Assembly (NCBI RefSeq): GCF_023630175.1
Contig: NZ_JALLIN010000023.1
Coordinates: 1 to 64,000, forward strand
Direction of reading: 5' to 3'
Source of the DNA: Streptomyces cellostaticus
GTDB lineage: Bacteria > Actinomycetota > Actinomycetes > Streptomycetales > Streptomycetaceae
DNA length: 64,000 nt
Position numbers and translations under genes: made by a program. Position 1 is the stretch's first letter. Every line of letters starts with the position of its first letter. Below are positions 26,707 through 35,728 of this stretch, piece by piece. The notes beneath the pieces were generated by a model, which did no database searches, had not been told where the DNA came from, and worked only from the letters and a program-made list of their open reading frames with translations.

Positions 26707-27567
26707 TCAGGAGCCCTTCTCGGGCCTCTGGGGACCCGCAGCCGACCCTCCCAGGCTCCTGAGGACGTCGGAGACCCGTGTGTAGACGCCCGGATCCCCG
26801 GGCCGCCCGCACCCCGTTCCCCAGGACACCAGCCCGATCAGCCGGCCCGACGCCACCAGCGGCCCCCCGCTGTCGCCCTGGCAGGCGTCCGGGCCGCCGG
26901 CGAGATCCCCCGCGCAGAGCATGGTGTCGGCGCGATAGGCCCCGTCCGGACCGCCGGGATAGGCACGGGCGCAGACGTCGTCCGCGAGCACCCGTACGCG
27001 CGCGGCGTGGAGGTGGCGCGGATAGGCCCCGCCGCCCGTGACGTCGCCCCAGCCGGAGACGAGGGCCTGCGACCCCGGCTCGTACGCGGCGTCGCCCTTG
27101 GGCGCCATCGCGACCACGGCGCCGCGCGGCAGCGGCTCGGCGAGCGTGAGCACCGCGAAGTCGCCGGAGTTGGTCTCGACGTCGTAACGCGGATTCACCC
27201 GGACGTCCCGTACGGCGATCTCCTCGCCCTCGGTGGAGAGCAGATCGGTGCGGCTCGCTATGACCTTGAGGTCGCCGACCCGGTTCGGGGGCGTCCCCAC
27301 GACCTCATCGGCCATGCAGTGGGCCGCGGTGAGCACGGTGGTCCGCGAGACCGCCACGCCGCCGCAGAACTGCCCCGCCCGCGTACGCCCGAACCGGTCA
27401 CGGCTCGACAGCGCCACGGTCCACGGGGCCTGTGAGACGTCTATCGGGAACCCGCCGACGACCACCCCCGCGGGGGCGGCGGAGGCCGAGGCGGCCAGGG
27501 GTATGGCGGTCACCACGGCCGCAAGGGCCAAGGGCCCGATCAGTGCCCGGGCAATCGAACGACGCAT
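26707..27567 (-). CDS. Secreted trypsin-like serine protease (S1 family)
   Basis: A 286-residue secreted endopeptidase. The signal peptide covers ~1-31 (to ASASAAPA); the mature enzyme starts near VVVGGFPID. The catalytic triad is visible: His in LTAAHCM, Asp in GDFAVLTL, Ser in CQGDSGGPLV. SWGTGCGRPGDPGVYTRV is the classic C-terminal signature. Asp in DACQGDSGG places an acidic residue at the base of the S1 pocket, predicting cleavage after Arg or Lys. The ATG has GAGGAA upstream. It is monocistronic, convergent with the DUF7455 gene and downstream of the hrdB terminator. Confidence 0.94.
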   Translation of the reverse strand: MRRSIARALIGPLALAAVVTAIPLAASASAAPAGVVVGGFPIDVSQAPWTVALSSRDRFGRTRAGQFCGGVAVSRTTVLTAAHCMADEVVGTPPNRVGDLKVIASRTDLLSTEGEEIAVRDVRVNPRYDVETNSGDFAVLTLAEPLPRGAVVAMAPKGDAAYEPGSQALVSGWGDVTGGGAYPRHLHAARVRVLADDVCARAYPGGPDGAYRADTMLCAGDLAGGPDACQGDSGGPLVASGRLIGLVSWGTGCGRPGDPGVYTRVSDVLRSLGGSAAGPQRPEKGS

Positions 27568-27634
27568 TCGGATTCCTCACTCTGGGGTCGTACCGGAACA
27601 CCCAGAGTCATTCAGGCAGCCGCCGCGCGCAGCA

Positions 27635-27670
27635 CGAAGGCCCGGCCTCCCGAGGGGAGCCGGGCCTTCG
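27635..27670 (-). terminator. hrdB terminator
   Basis: Perfect 12-bp stem (27635-27646 and 27659-27670, CGAAGGCCCGGC) with an extra CTCC/GGAG pairing inside the loop. It lies 17 bp beyond the hrdB stop. Confidence 0.85.
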
Positions 27671-27687
27671 GCGTCGTACGAACGGCC

Positions 27688-29229
27688 CTAGTCGAGGTAG
27701 TCGCGCAGCACCTGCGAACGGGACGGGTGGCGCAGCTTCGACATGGTCTTGGACTCGATCTGGCGGATGCGCTCACGCGTCACGCCGTAGACCTTGCCGA
27801 TCTCGTCGAGGGTCTTCGGCTGGCCGTCGGTGAGGCCGAAGCGCATGGAGACGACGCCGGCCTCGCGCTCGGACAGGGTGTCCAGGACGGAGTGGAGCTG
27901 CTCCTGCAGCAGCGTGAAGCTGACCGCGTCGGCGGGGACCACGGCCTCGGAGTCCTCGATGAGGTCACCGAACTCGCTGTCGCCGTCCTCGCCCAGCGGG
28001 GTGTGCAGCGAGATGGGCTCACGGCCGTACTTCTGGACCTCGATGACCTTCTCCGGGGTCATGTCGAGTTCCTTGGCCAGCTCCTCCGGGGTGGGCTCGC
28101 GACCCAGGTCCTGGAGCATCTGCCGCTGCACGCGCGCGAGCTTGTTGATGACCTCGACCATGTGCACCGGGATACGGATGGTGCGGGCCTGGTCGGCCAT
28201 GGCGCGGGTGATCGCCTGACGGATCCACCAGGTGGCGTACGTGGAGAACTTGTAGCCCTTGGTGTAGTCGAACTTCTCGACCGCGCGGATCAGACCGAGG
28301 TTGCCCTCCTGGATGAGGTCCAGGAAGAGCATGCCGCGGCCGGTGTACCGCTTGGCCAGGGAGACGACCAGGCGGAGGTTGGCCTCCAGCAGGTGGTTCT
28401 TGGCGCGGCGGCCGTCCTCTGCGATGATCTCCAGCTCGCGCTTGAGCTTGGGGGCGAGCTTGTCGGCGTTGGCCAGCTTGTCCTCGGCGAACAGACCCGC
28501 CTCGATGCGCTTGGCGAGCTCGACCTCCTGCTCGGCGTTGAGCAGCGGGACCTTGCCGATCTGCTTGAGGTAGTCCTTGACCGGGTCCGCGGTGGCACCG
28601 GCGGCGGCGACCTGCTGGGCGGGAGCGTCGTCCTCGTCCTCGTCGGACAGCACGAAGCCCGCGTTCTCGGTGCCCTCGGGCTCGTCGGCGACCTTGGTCT
28701 CCTCGAGGACCTCTTCCTCGACCGGTTCGCCGTCGTCCTTCTTGGCCGCGGTCTTCTTGGCGACCGTCTTCTTGGCGACGGTCTTCTTCGCTGCCGCCTT
28801 CTTGGCGGTCGTCTTCTTGGCTGCCGCCTTCTTGGCGGGTGCGGCTTCCTCGACGGGCTCGTCGGCGGCCGGGACGGCGGGCGCGACCGGGGCGGCCGTG
28901 GTGGCGGTGGCCTTCCTCGTGGTCACCGCCTTCGCCGCGACCGTCTTGGTGGCGGTGCGCTTGGCCGGACTCTTCGCTGCGACGCTCTTTCGGGTGCGCT
29001 TGGGCTCTGCTGCACTGACCATCAGCGTCACACCCTCTTCCTCAAGGATCTGGTTGAGGCTGCGCAGTACGTTCTTCCACTGAGTGGCCGGAATCTGGTC
29101 GGCTTCGAAGGCCCGACGCACATCGTCGCCGGCGATCTGCCCCTCAGCCTTTCCCCGCTCGATGAGCGCCATGACAGAGACGGACTCGGCGATCTCCGGC
29201 GGGAGCGTACGGGATGTGCTGGCCGACAC
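27688..29229 (-). CDS. hrdB: Principal RNA polymerase sigma factor HrdB
   Basis: A 513-residue group 1 sigma-70 factor, the housekeeping sigma of Streptomyces. N-terminal residues ~60-170 are very rich in Lys/Ala/Thr (AAKKTVAKK-type repeats), then acidic, the actinobacterial non-conserved region. Region 1.2 begins at DPVKDYLKQIGKVPLL, region 2 has GNLGLIRAVEKFDYTKGYKF and STYATWWIRQAITRAM, and region 4 has VTRERIRQIESKTMSKLRH. The GTG at 29229 has GAGAGG upstream and gives the family's usual length and N-terminus. Its 402-bp upstream region carries a SigR-type promoter candidate; a strong terminator follows. Confidence 0.96.
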   Translation of the reverse strand: MSASTSRTLPPEIAESVSVMALIERGKAEGQIAGDDVRRAFEADQIPATQWKNVLRSLNQILEEEGVTLMVSAAEPKRTRKSVAAKSPAKRTATKTVAAKAVTTRKATATTAAPVAPAVPAADEPVEEAAPAKKAAAKKTTAKKAAAKKTVAKKTVAKKTAAKKDDGEPVEEEVLEETKVADEPEGTENAGFVLSDEDEDDAPAQQVAAAGATADPVKDYLKQIGKVPLLNAEQEVELAKRIEAGLFAEDKLANADKLAPKLKRELEIIAEDGRRAKNHLLEANLRLVVSLAKRYTGRGMLFLDLIQEGNLGLIRAVEKFDYTKGYKFSTYATWWIRQAITRAMADQARTIRIPVHMVEVINKLARVQRQMLQDLGREPTPEELAKELDMTPEKVIEVQKYGREPISLHTPLGEDGDSEFGDLIEDSEAVVPADAVSFTLLQEQLHSVLDTLSEREAGVVSMRFGLTDGQPKTLDEIGKVYGVTRERIRQIESKTMSKLRHPSRSQVLRDYLD

Positions 29230-29342
29230 GAACAACCTCTCGGAACGTTGGAAAACGGCTTCCGGCCCCGTCCGCGACGGACGGGAACCGACCACCGGCC
29301 GGGGGTGGGCCGACGGAGCGGGCGGGAGCCAGGGAGATGCAC

Positions 29343-29369
29343 AGCGCCTTGCCAGGCGTCCATATTCCC
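29343..29369 (-). promoter_or_regulatory. Candidate SigR-type promoter of hrdB
   Basis: On the minus strand GGGAAT (29364-29369) is followed after 18 nt by GCT, close to the SigR consensus GGGAAT-N18-GTT. A SigR-dependent hrdB promoter is known in S. coelicolor. The GCT is one base off consensus. The remaining 29230-29631 gap contains no gene, only leader DNA and the whiH terminator. Confidence 0.45.
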
Positions 29370-29537
29370 TCCGCGGCTGTCACCTCTTAGGTCATCGCGC
29401 TGCTCCCGCGAGCGTTACGCCCAATCTGCGTGGCCCGAGTCACACCCCGTAAGCGATGGAAACCACCGAAGACTGCCATAAGGGATTATCTGCGCAACCA
29501 CCCGCCGACCGGGGCCGATCGCGGTCCGGCCGCGGCG

Positions 29538-29582
29538 GCGCCGGGCCCCGCCGGACTCCGGGATTCCGGCGGGGGCCGGCGC
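29538..29582 (-). terminator. whiH terminator
   Basis: 18-bp stem with one mismatch (29538-29555 and 29565-29582, GCGCCGGGCCCCGCCGGA arm) and a 9-nt loop, 50 bp past the whiH stop. Confidence 0.7.
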
Positions 29583-29631
29583 GCCGGCCGCGGCATCGCG
29601 GCACACCGGCGACCGCACGGCTGGAGACGGG

Positions 29632-30519
29632 TCAGTGCTCGCGCGGGGCGGGAACCACGCGCTCCACCTCGGGGTGGACGGTGAGGAGCTGGCGCATGGC
29701 CGTCTCCGCGGCCGTGCCGTCGCCGGCGCCCAGCGCGTCGACGATCCGCGCGTGCAGCGCGAGGGAGGCCTCGTTCGGCCGGTCACAACCCGCGACCGGC
29801 CCACCGGAGACCTGAAGAGCGGCCGAGACGATCCCGGAGAGGTGCTCCAGCATGCGGTTGCCGGCGATCTGGATGAGCAGCGCGTGGAACTCGCCGTCGG
29901 CACGCGAGAACGTCAGCGCGTCACCCTGCGCCATGGCGTGACCCATGATCTCGACCACGTCGGACAGGCGCTGCTGGACCTCCTCCCGGCCGCGCCCGGC
30001 GGCGAGGCGGGCGGCGAGCGGCTCGATCGTCCAGCGCAGCTCACTCAGCTCACGGCGCTGGTCGTCGCGCTGCGGCCCGAAGGCCCGCCACTCGATGATG
30101 TCCGGATCCAGGAGGTTCCAGTCGCTCACGGGACGCACGCGCGTGCCGACGTTCGGGCGGGCGCTGACGAGGCCCTTGGCCTCGAGGACGCGGAGGGACT
30201 CACGGACGACGGTGCGGGAGACCTCGAAGCGCTGGCCGATCTCCTCGGGCACGAGCGGGCGGTCGGCGCCCAGATCGCCCGATACGATCATCTGACCGAG
30301 CTGCTGAACGAGTTGGCCGTGCAGTCCGCGTCCGCGACTGCCCGTGGCGCGCCGCCCGACGCGGCCCAGCTCGGGATCCGCTCCCTCCCAGGCGGGCGCT
30401 CCGACCCGGTCGTTCACCGGGGCATCCGTGTAGGGATAGCGGTCGAGTTCGCCCGGGCCGACCAGACCGGAGTCTGAGGAGCGGGCGGCGGTCATCATGG
30501 TGTGCGCAAGGGTACTCAC
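29632..30519 (-). CDS. whiH: Sporulation regulator WhiH (GntR/FCD family)
   Basis: A 295-residue GntR-family regulator recognised as WhiH by its N-terminus (MSTLAHTMMTAARSSDSG) and its place directly upstream of hrdB. A disordered ~55-residue lead is followed by the winged helix (~65-130, with FEVSRTVVRESLRVLEAKGLV). An FCD domain follows, with metal-site histidines in GEFHALLIQIAGN and LALHARIVDAL. In S. coelicolor WhiH is needed for sporulation septation in aerial hyphae and is transcribed by sigma WhiG. GTG 30519 with AAGGA upstream is chosen over a longer frame. A GATAA-containing -10-like element lies ~90 bp upstream. Confidence 0.93.
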   Translation of the reverse strand: MSTLAHTMMTAARSSDSGLVGPGELDRYPYTDAPVNDRVGAPAWEGADPELGRVGRRATGSRGRGLHGQLVQQLGQMIVSGDLGADRPLVPEEIGQRFEVSRTVVRESLRVLEAKGLVSARPNVGTRVRPVSDWNLLDPDIIEWRAFGPQRDDQRRELSELRWTIEPLAARLAAGRGREEVQQRLSDVVEIMGHAMAQGDALTFSRADGEFHALLIQIAGNRMLEHLSGIVSAALQVSGGPVAGCDRPNEASLALHARIVDALGAGDGTAAETAMRQLLTVHPEVERVVPAPREH

Positions 30520-30611
30520 GCATCCTTTGTCGGCGTCGTCTCCAACTCCCTTGAGGTCTTTGGTGAAAAGCACACGAAAGGGTGATCGCTCACCCCGTCG
30601 CAATTGACGCC

Positions 30612-30620
30612 TTATCGGAA
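30612..30620 (-). promoter_or_regulatory. Possible WhiG-type -10 element of whiH
   Basis: TTCCGATAA on the minus strand resembles the WhiG -10 GCCGATAA, about 90 bp before the whiH start. The -35 TAAA at the usual 15-nt spacing is not seen, so the call rests on the -10 and on the known WhiG dependence of whiH. Confidence 0.3.
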
Positions 30621-30682
30621 AGAAACGAGCCGTAATCGGGGAGTTGTTGGCACGGCGGGACCGGATGCGTTCGTGGCGATGG

Positions 30683-33013
30683 TCACCGGACCCTGGTTCG
30701 CACGGTCGTGACCAGGTAGGCGCACAACAGCCCGGCCAACGACAACGTCAGTGCGCCGCCGACGGGTTGGGCCAGGAGCCGTACCGTGGCCAGCAGGTAG
30801 CGCTCGCCTCCGAAGGGCCACTGCAGCAGCAGGACCTCCCGCATCCGCAGGGGGAGTCCGGCCGCCGTCCGCACGGCCGGCCCGCCCAGCATCCAGCGCA
30901 GGACGGGGACGAGGACGACGGGAACGGTGAGGACGGCGGCGAGACCTGCCGTCGTGGACCGGAAGATTCCGGCCGCCAGCACGCCGGCCCAGGCACAGCC
31001 GACGACAAGACCGAACCAACTCGCGCTCAGGGAGAGCCAGTCCGAGGGAACTCGGGTCAGTTCGCGTCCGTGCACCAGGTAGAGAACCTCGGCGTCGCAG
31101 CCCGCCGTGAGGAAGGCCAGCAGCAGGGCGGTGCTTCCGGAGACGAGGAGTTTGGCGGTGAGCAGGCCCAGCCGGCGCGGCACGGTGCCGCGGTCCGCCG
31201 CCAGCGCGGGGTGACGGAACTCGTCCCCGAAGGCCAGGGCGCCGAGCAGGCCCGCCGCGAGCGCCGTGGGCGGCAGCGGCAGTTCCCTCGGCCACGCGGC
31301 GAACAGCCGCGCCTGTGGGGTGTGACCGATCCGGGCGAGGAGGAGGGCGGTGAGCGCGGACACCAGCAGGGCGGCCCCGCAGGTCAGAAAGCCGGTGCCG
31401 ATTCCCGCGGCACGGCGCAGTTCGTAGCGCAGCGGGCGCAGCGGGCCGCGGGCGGCGCGGACCGAGATGGGGGGCGGGAGCGGGGACAGGGCGTCGAGCG
31501 TACGGGCCGCGTCGGCGAGCGAGCTCGGCTGCGCTCCGGCCCGGGGCCGCCTGCCGGCCGGATGCCCGGCTCCCGGCGTCCGCGCGCCGGGCACGGTAGC
31601 GCCGGCCCCGTGTGTGTCGGCGGCTGCCACGGCCGTGGCGTCGGCCCCGGCTCGGGTGCCGGTGGCCGCCTGCGCGGGTTCGGCCTGCGCAGGGGACTCG
31701 TCGCGGCGGGCACCAGCGGCGGGCGCGGAGGCGCCGGAGGGCGCCGCGTCGACGCCGCCCTCGGGCGGCTCGGCGGCGGAAGCGGCGCGGCCGGCCGCCG
31801 GCGCGGTATCGGACTTCGGCGCACTCTCCGCCAGCGCCCCCTCGGCGGTGTCCGCCTTCGCCGGAAGGACGTCACGCACACCCGCGGGCACCGGGCGTGG
31901 GGCGTCGGTGTTCCGCTCCGGGCCGGCGTCCGCGAGGGAGACCCGGGACACCGGCCTCTCGCGCCCCTCGGAGGGAGGGAGGGGCGGCCCCGACGCCGTT
32001 ACGGCACTCCTTCCCTGCGGCTGCGAGCCGGAGACCATCTGGACCCTTCCGGGCGGGCGGTGGTCCGGGACAGCCCGGTCCCGCCCGGCCGACAGCGGCT
32101 CCCGGCTCACGTCCTCGCCGCCCTCGGATCCCGCGCCCGATCTCATGTCACCCACCTCGTCCGCGAGTTGGTGGACGAGGATGCCGTGCCGGAAGGCGAT
32201 CTCACCGACGTCGGCGGTCGTACTGCCGTACACCGACAGACGATTGCCGGCCTCGCGTACGACCTCGACGGAGCGCTGTGCGGTGCGGGCCTCCTTGGCG
32301 AGCAGGGCCGCTAGGCGGGCGGCGTAGGGACTGCGGACGGCCACGCGCGGGCGCAGCCGGGTGCGGGCGAACTCCCCGCCCTCCTGGTCTGCCGCGAGCC
32401 TGCCGCCGTCCAGGGTCACGACCCGGTCGGCCGTGCGAGCGGCCTCCTTGGGGTCGGCCGTCGTGAACAGCACCGTGCCGCCCTGGCCCGCGTGCGCGCG
32501 CAGCATGCCGTGCACCCAGCGCGCCTCACGGGCGGACAGGCATGCGGTCGGGGCGTCCAGCACGAGCGTGTGCGGATCGCCGAGCAGCGCACAGGCCAGT
32601 CCGAGTCTGCGATCCATGCCGCGCGAAAGGGTCCCGAGGCGTTCCTCGCGGAGGCTGACAAGCCCGACGACCTCGAGCACCTCGTCCGCGCGGCGAACGG
32701 GAACACCGGCCGCCGCGCACAGCATGCGCAGGTGGCCGCGGACCGAGCGGGCCGGATGGCCGGGCACGTCCCCGAGCAGTACGCCGACTTCCCGTGACGG
32801 GTGAGCGATCCGGTGCAGGGGCCGCCCCCGGAAGTGGGTGATGCCCCGGCCCTGCTGCAGTTCGAGCATCAGCCTGAGCGTCGTCGACTTGCCCGCCCCT
32901 TCGGCCCCGTGGAGCGCGGTGACATGACCGGCGAGCGCCTCGAAGGAGACGTCGTCGACGGCGGGCGGGTGCGCCTTGCGGGGGTTGCTGGTCAATCCGA
33001 AGGCCTGGATCAC
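30683..33013 (-). CDS. Fused ABC ATPase-membrane protein with degenerate ATPase motifs
   Basis: A 776-residue protein. Residues ~1-230 form an ABC ATPase domain with an intact Walker A (GAEGAGKST). The signature is altered (LGTLSRGMDRRLGL) and the Walker B is LVLDAP, so the catalytic Glu is Ala. A ~200-residue Ala/Pro/Gly-rich linker follows. The C-terminal ~250 residues hold about six hydrophobic helices, typical of an ABC-2 type permease (FLTCGAALLVSALTALLLARI and later helices). It may hydrolyse ATP poorly or act as a scaffold. It lies beside whiH in the same orientation. The start is uncertain: GTG 33013 lacks a clear ribosome site, and TTG 33034, with AGGA upstream, is possible. Confidence 0.82.
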   Translation of the reverse strand: MIQAFGLTSNPRKAHPPAVDDVSFEALAGHVTALHGAEGAGKSTTLRLMLELQQGRGITHFRGRPLHRIAHPSREVGVLLGDVPGHPARSVRGHLRMLCAAAGVPVRRADEVLEVVGLVSLREERLGTLSRGMDRRLGLACALLGDPHTLVLDAPTACLSAREARWVHGMLRAHAGQGGTVLFTTADPKEAARTADRVVTLDGGRLAADQEGGEFARTRLRPRVAVRSPYAARLAALLAKEARTAQRSVEVVREAGNRLSVYGSTTADVGEIAFRHGILVHQLADEVGDMRSGAGSEGGEDVSREPLSAGRDRAVPDHRPPGRVQMVSGSQPQGRSAVTASGPPLPPSEGRERPVSRVSLADAGPERNTDAPRPVPAGVRDVLPAKADTAEGALAESAPKSDTAPAAGRAASAAEPPEGGVDAAPSGASAPAAGARRDESPAQAEPAQAATGTRAGADATAVAAADTHGAGATVPGARTPGAGHPAGRRPRAGAQPSSLADAARTLDALSPLPPPISVRAARGPLRPLRYELRRAAGIGTGFLTCGAALLVSALTALLLARIGHTPQARLFAAWPRELPLPPTALAAGLLGALAFGDEFRHPALAADRGTVPRRLGLLTAKLLVSGSTALLLAFLTAGCDAEVLYLVHGRELTRVPSDWLSLSASWFGLVVGCAWAGVLAAGIFRSTTAGLAAVLTVPVVLVPVLRWMLGGPAVRTAAGLPLRMREVLLLQWPFGGERYLLATVRLLAQPVGGALTLSLAGLLCAYLVTTVRTRVR

Positions 33014-33164
33014 CTGCAGAAAGATATCGCGCAATGTCCTATTTTGCCGGTATCCCGTATCCGTTCTTTCGTGATGCGCAAGTCGAGCGGAGCACACGTC
33101 AGCCGATAGGGGGAAGAAGGACGCACCGGCGCCCCGGCCGGAACCGGAACGGGTGCCGCTGTGG

Positions 33165-33923
33165 TCAGACCTCGGGACGGAGCATCGGCGGGTTGAGCAG
33201 GGTGGCGCCGCCGGCCCGGAAGAGCTGCGCCGGCCGGCCACCCTGGCGGGTCGTGGTACCACCGGTCGGCACCAGGAATCCCGGTGTCCCGGTGACCTTG
33301 CGATGGAAGTTGCGCGGATCGAGCGCGACCCCCCACACCGCCTCGTAGACCCGGCGCAGCTCCCCCACGGTGAACTCGGGCGTGCAGAACGCGGTGGCCA
33401 GCGAGGAGTACTCGATCTTGGAGCGGGCCCGCTCGACTCCGTCGGCAAGGATCTGGGCGTGGTCGAAGGCGAGCGGCGCCACCGGTTCCCCGTCGCGGCC
33501 GTACCCGCCCTGCTGGAGCAGTTCCTCGACCGGCGCCCAGCGCGCGTTGCTGGCGTCGCCGCCCGCCCGGGGCGCGGGCAGATCCGGGGCCAGCGCGAGG
33601 TGGGCGACGCTGACGACGCGCATCCGGGGGTCCCGCTTCGGGTCACCGTAGGTGGCCAACTGCTCGAGATGGGCGCCGTTGTCCTGGGCCGGAGCCGCGG
33701 GATCGTGGGCGCGCAGCCCGGTCTCCTCGGCCAGCTCCCGCGCCGCCGCCTGGGACAGGTCCTCGTCGGCCCGTACGAAACCGCCGGGCAGCGCCCACCG
33801 CCCCTGGAACGGCGGTTCACCCCTGCGCACCGCCAGTGCACACAGCGAATGGCGGCGCACGGTCAGCACGACCAGGTCCACGGTGACGGCGAAGGGCGGA
33901 AAGGCTGACGGGTCGTAGGGCAT
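33165..33923 (-). CDS. NUDIX hydrolase-type transcriptional regulator (NrtR-like)
   Basis: A 252-residue two-domain protein. The N-terminal NUDIX domain (~1-150) has a complete Nudix box: GFVRADE, seven residues, then RELAEETGL. A C-terminal winged helix follows (~165-235, with FTVGELRRVYEAVWG and RNFHRKVTGTPGFLVPTG). This is the NrtR architecture, in which ADP-ribose-type ligands relieve repression of NAD or sugar genes. Because the Nudix box is intact it may also hydrolyse its ligand. The ATG follows a TATGAT -10 by only six bases, so the mRNA is probably leaderless. An inverted repeat in the promoter suggests autoregulation. Confidence 0.88.
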   Translation of the reverse strand: MPYDPSAFPPFAVTVDLVVLTVRRHSLCALAVRRGEPPFQGRWALPGGFVRADEDLSQAAARELAEETGLRAHDPAAPAQDNGAHLEQLATYGDPKRDPRMRVVSVAHLALAPDLPAPRAGGDASNARWAPVEELLQQGGYGRDGEPVAPLAFDHAQILADGVERARSKIEYSSLATAFCTPEFTVGELRRVYEAVWGVALDPRNFHRKVTGTPGFLVPTGGTTTRQGGRPAQLFRAGGATLLNPPMLRPEV

Positions 33924-33929
33924 GCCGCG

Positions 33930-33951
33930 ATCATAGTCGTCTTCCTGACGA
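33930..33951 (-). promoter_or_regulatory. Promoter and candidate autoregulatory operator of the NrtR-like gene
   Basis: On the minus strand TATGAT (33930-33935) ends six bases before the ATG. Immediately upstream is the dyad TCGTC-N5-GACGA (33937-33951), inside the -10/-35 spacer. This placement suits repression by the NUDIX regulator itself. Nothing else is recognisable between 33952 and 34159. Confidence 0.5.
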
Positions 33952-34159
33952 TAAACACTCCCTTCACCGGTCGCTCCAGCGGTGGATCCGCTTCGTTCCG
34001 GTATGCGCGCGGGACGGGCCGCCCATCCTCATGTCACCGCTGTCGCACGAGGTCAGGCCCTTGTTGCGGTCTCTGCGGCACAGGCCGGGCCGCCATCGCG
34101 CCCGGTGCGTACGGTGCACCCGGTGCCTCCGCGCCCTCGCCCGCCTCGGCGCCGGGCTC

Positions 34160-35728
34160 TCATGCGTCCCCCTCGCCCTCTCGATGTCCACTCGGCGCCG
34201 CGGTGCCGTTGGGTGTGCCGTCACGCTCACGCCCGCGGGCGGCACGCCGCTTGGCGCTGTCCGGACGGGACGGCGAGGAGCCCGGCGGCCGGGGCCGGGA
34301 GCCAGGCGGGCCCCGGTGCCCTTCGCCCTCGCGCAGCGGCCGGGCGGCGCCGTCGACGGAGCCTGTGGAGCGAGTCCGCCGACGGCGCCGCGGGCCATGG
34401 GCGGCCCGGGCGCTCTGCGCACCGCGGCCGCCTCGCCGCGCAAGGGTTCCGGGCCCGTCGACGGAGGTGGACGCGGGCTCGCCGGACCCGGCCGTGGCCG
34501 CCGGGGCGGCGTGGTGCGCGGCATCCGGCCCGACGGGGCGCTCGCGTGCCGCACGCAGACACCTGCGGATCGACTCGGGGTCGAGCCCCTCGTTGCAGGC
34601 CTGGTGCAGCAGCCGTGCGAACAGGTAGTCGGGATCGGCGCCGAGGGCCATGGCCAGGGCCTCCCGGGCCTCCAGTTCGTCGCCGGAGGACCAGGCCACC
34701 CAGCCGGCCAGCGTCAGCGGCGCGGCGGCGTGCTCGCCGTACGGACCCACACAGCGGCGGGCCAGCGCACGCCAGAGCCTCAGGGCCGGCCCGGCGTCCT
34801 CGCCCTCCATCCACCCGGCCGCGCGGTCGCGGGTCGTGCGGTCCTGGAGTCCGAGGACCAGCGTCGCCGCTTCGTCGTGCGCGAGCAGGCCGTCGTCACG
34901 GAGGTCCGCCCGGTGGACGCCGGACACCGGCGCCGCCGCCGCGAACCGGCGGATGACGCGGTCGGCGAGCCCGAGGGTCTCCTCGGCGACGCGCTCACGC
35001 GCGGCGTCGTCCAGAATGCGGGGCACCAGGGACATGCCGGCCGCGTCCAGGGCGACCTCCTGCTCCAGGACGGCACCCGTCTCCCAGGGCAGCAGCCTGG
35101 CTCGCAGCTCGCGGAGCGTGCCGCGCACCTGGATCCCCGCGTACGTGGCCGCGGCGGCCAGCACCGAGGTACCCGGCAGGCCCATCGGCGTACCGTCGGC
35201 CGGACAGCACCCCTCGACCGGGCAGCAGTACGACCAGAACCTGCCGTCCGAGACGCACAATGCCTCGATCACCGGCACGTCCAGGCTGCCGCATTCGGTG
35301 CGCAGGAGCTGGGCGAGCGGTTCGAGCCGCTTCATGACGTCCCGTCCCGTCTCCCCGGGACCGGGTTCCCGGCAGACGTAGGCGACCATCTGCCCGGGCC
35401 GCGTACCGCGTCGTTCTCCGCCGGCCACCAGGCCCCGGGCAAGCTGCCGGGCGGCCTCCGGCCAGTCCTCCCGGCCGGCCGGGATGCCCAGCCGGGCGCG
35501 ACCGCCGAACCTGCCCCGGCCCTCCCGGTCATGCAGGGCGACCAGCACCATGCTGTCCTCGGGGCGGTAGCCGAGCAGGTACGGCAGGGCGTCGGCCAGC
35601 TCGGCGGGGGTGCGCAGCGTGACCTGGGGGTCCTGCGCGGACCGGTCGTCCGGAGGCCCGCCCACCGGCTCGCGCCCCGCGAGATCGCCGTCGTCGAAGG
35701 GTCCGGTCGTTTCGCTGTGATTCGTCAT
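34160..35728 (-). CDS. DUF4192 domain-containing protein
   Basis: A 522-residue actinobacterial protein. The DUF4192 domain spans ~35-400 and opens with LRTPAELADALPYLLGYRPEDSMVL. Conserved Cys/Trp-rich spots include FWSYCCPVEGCCP. The last ~125 residues are Arg/Pro/Gly-rich and probably disordered. The molecular function of DUF4192 is not known to me. The ATG at 35728 is chosen because the conserved domain starts soon after; its ribosome site is weak. The gene is divergent from the recQ-like helicase gene. Confidence 0.87.
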   Translation of the reverse strand: MTNHSETTGPFDDGDLAGREPVGGPPDDRSAQDPQVTLRTPAELADALPYLLGYRPEDSMVLVALHDREGRGRFGGRARLGIPAGREDWPEAARQLARGLVAGGERRGTRPGQMVAYVCREPGPGETGRDVMKRLEPLAQLLRTECGSLDVPVIEALCVSDGRFWSYCCPVEGCCPADGTPMGLPGTSVLAAAATYAGIQVRGTLRELRARLLPWETGAVLEQEVALDAAGMSLVPRILDDAARERVAEETLGLADRVIRRFAAAAPVSGVHRADLRDDGLLAHDEAATLVLGLQDRTTRDRAAGWMEGEDAGPALRLWRALARRCVGPYGEHAAAPLTLAGWVAWSSGDELEAREALAMALGADPDYLFARLLHQACNEGLDPESIRRCLRAARERPVGPDAAHHAAPAATAGSGEPASTSVDGPGTLARRGGRGAQSARAAHGPRRRRRTRSTGSVDGAARPLREGEGHRGPPGSRPRPPGSSPSRPDSAKRRAARGRERDGTPNGTAAPSGHREGEGDA

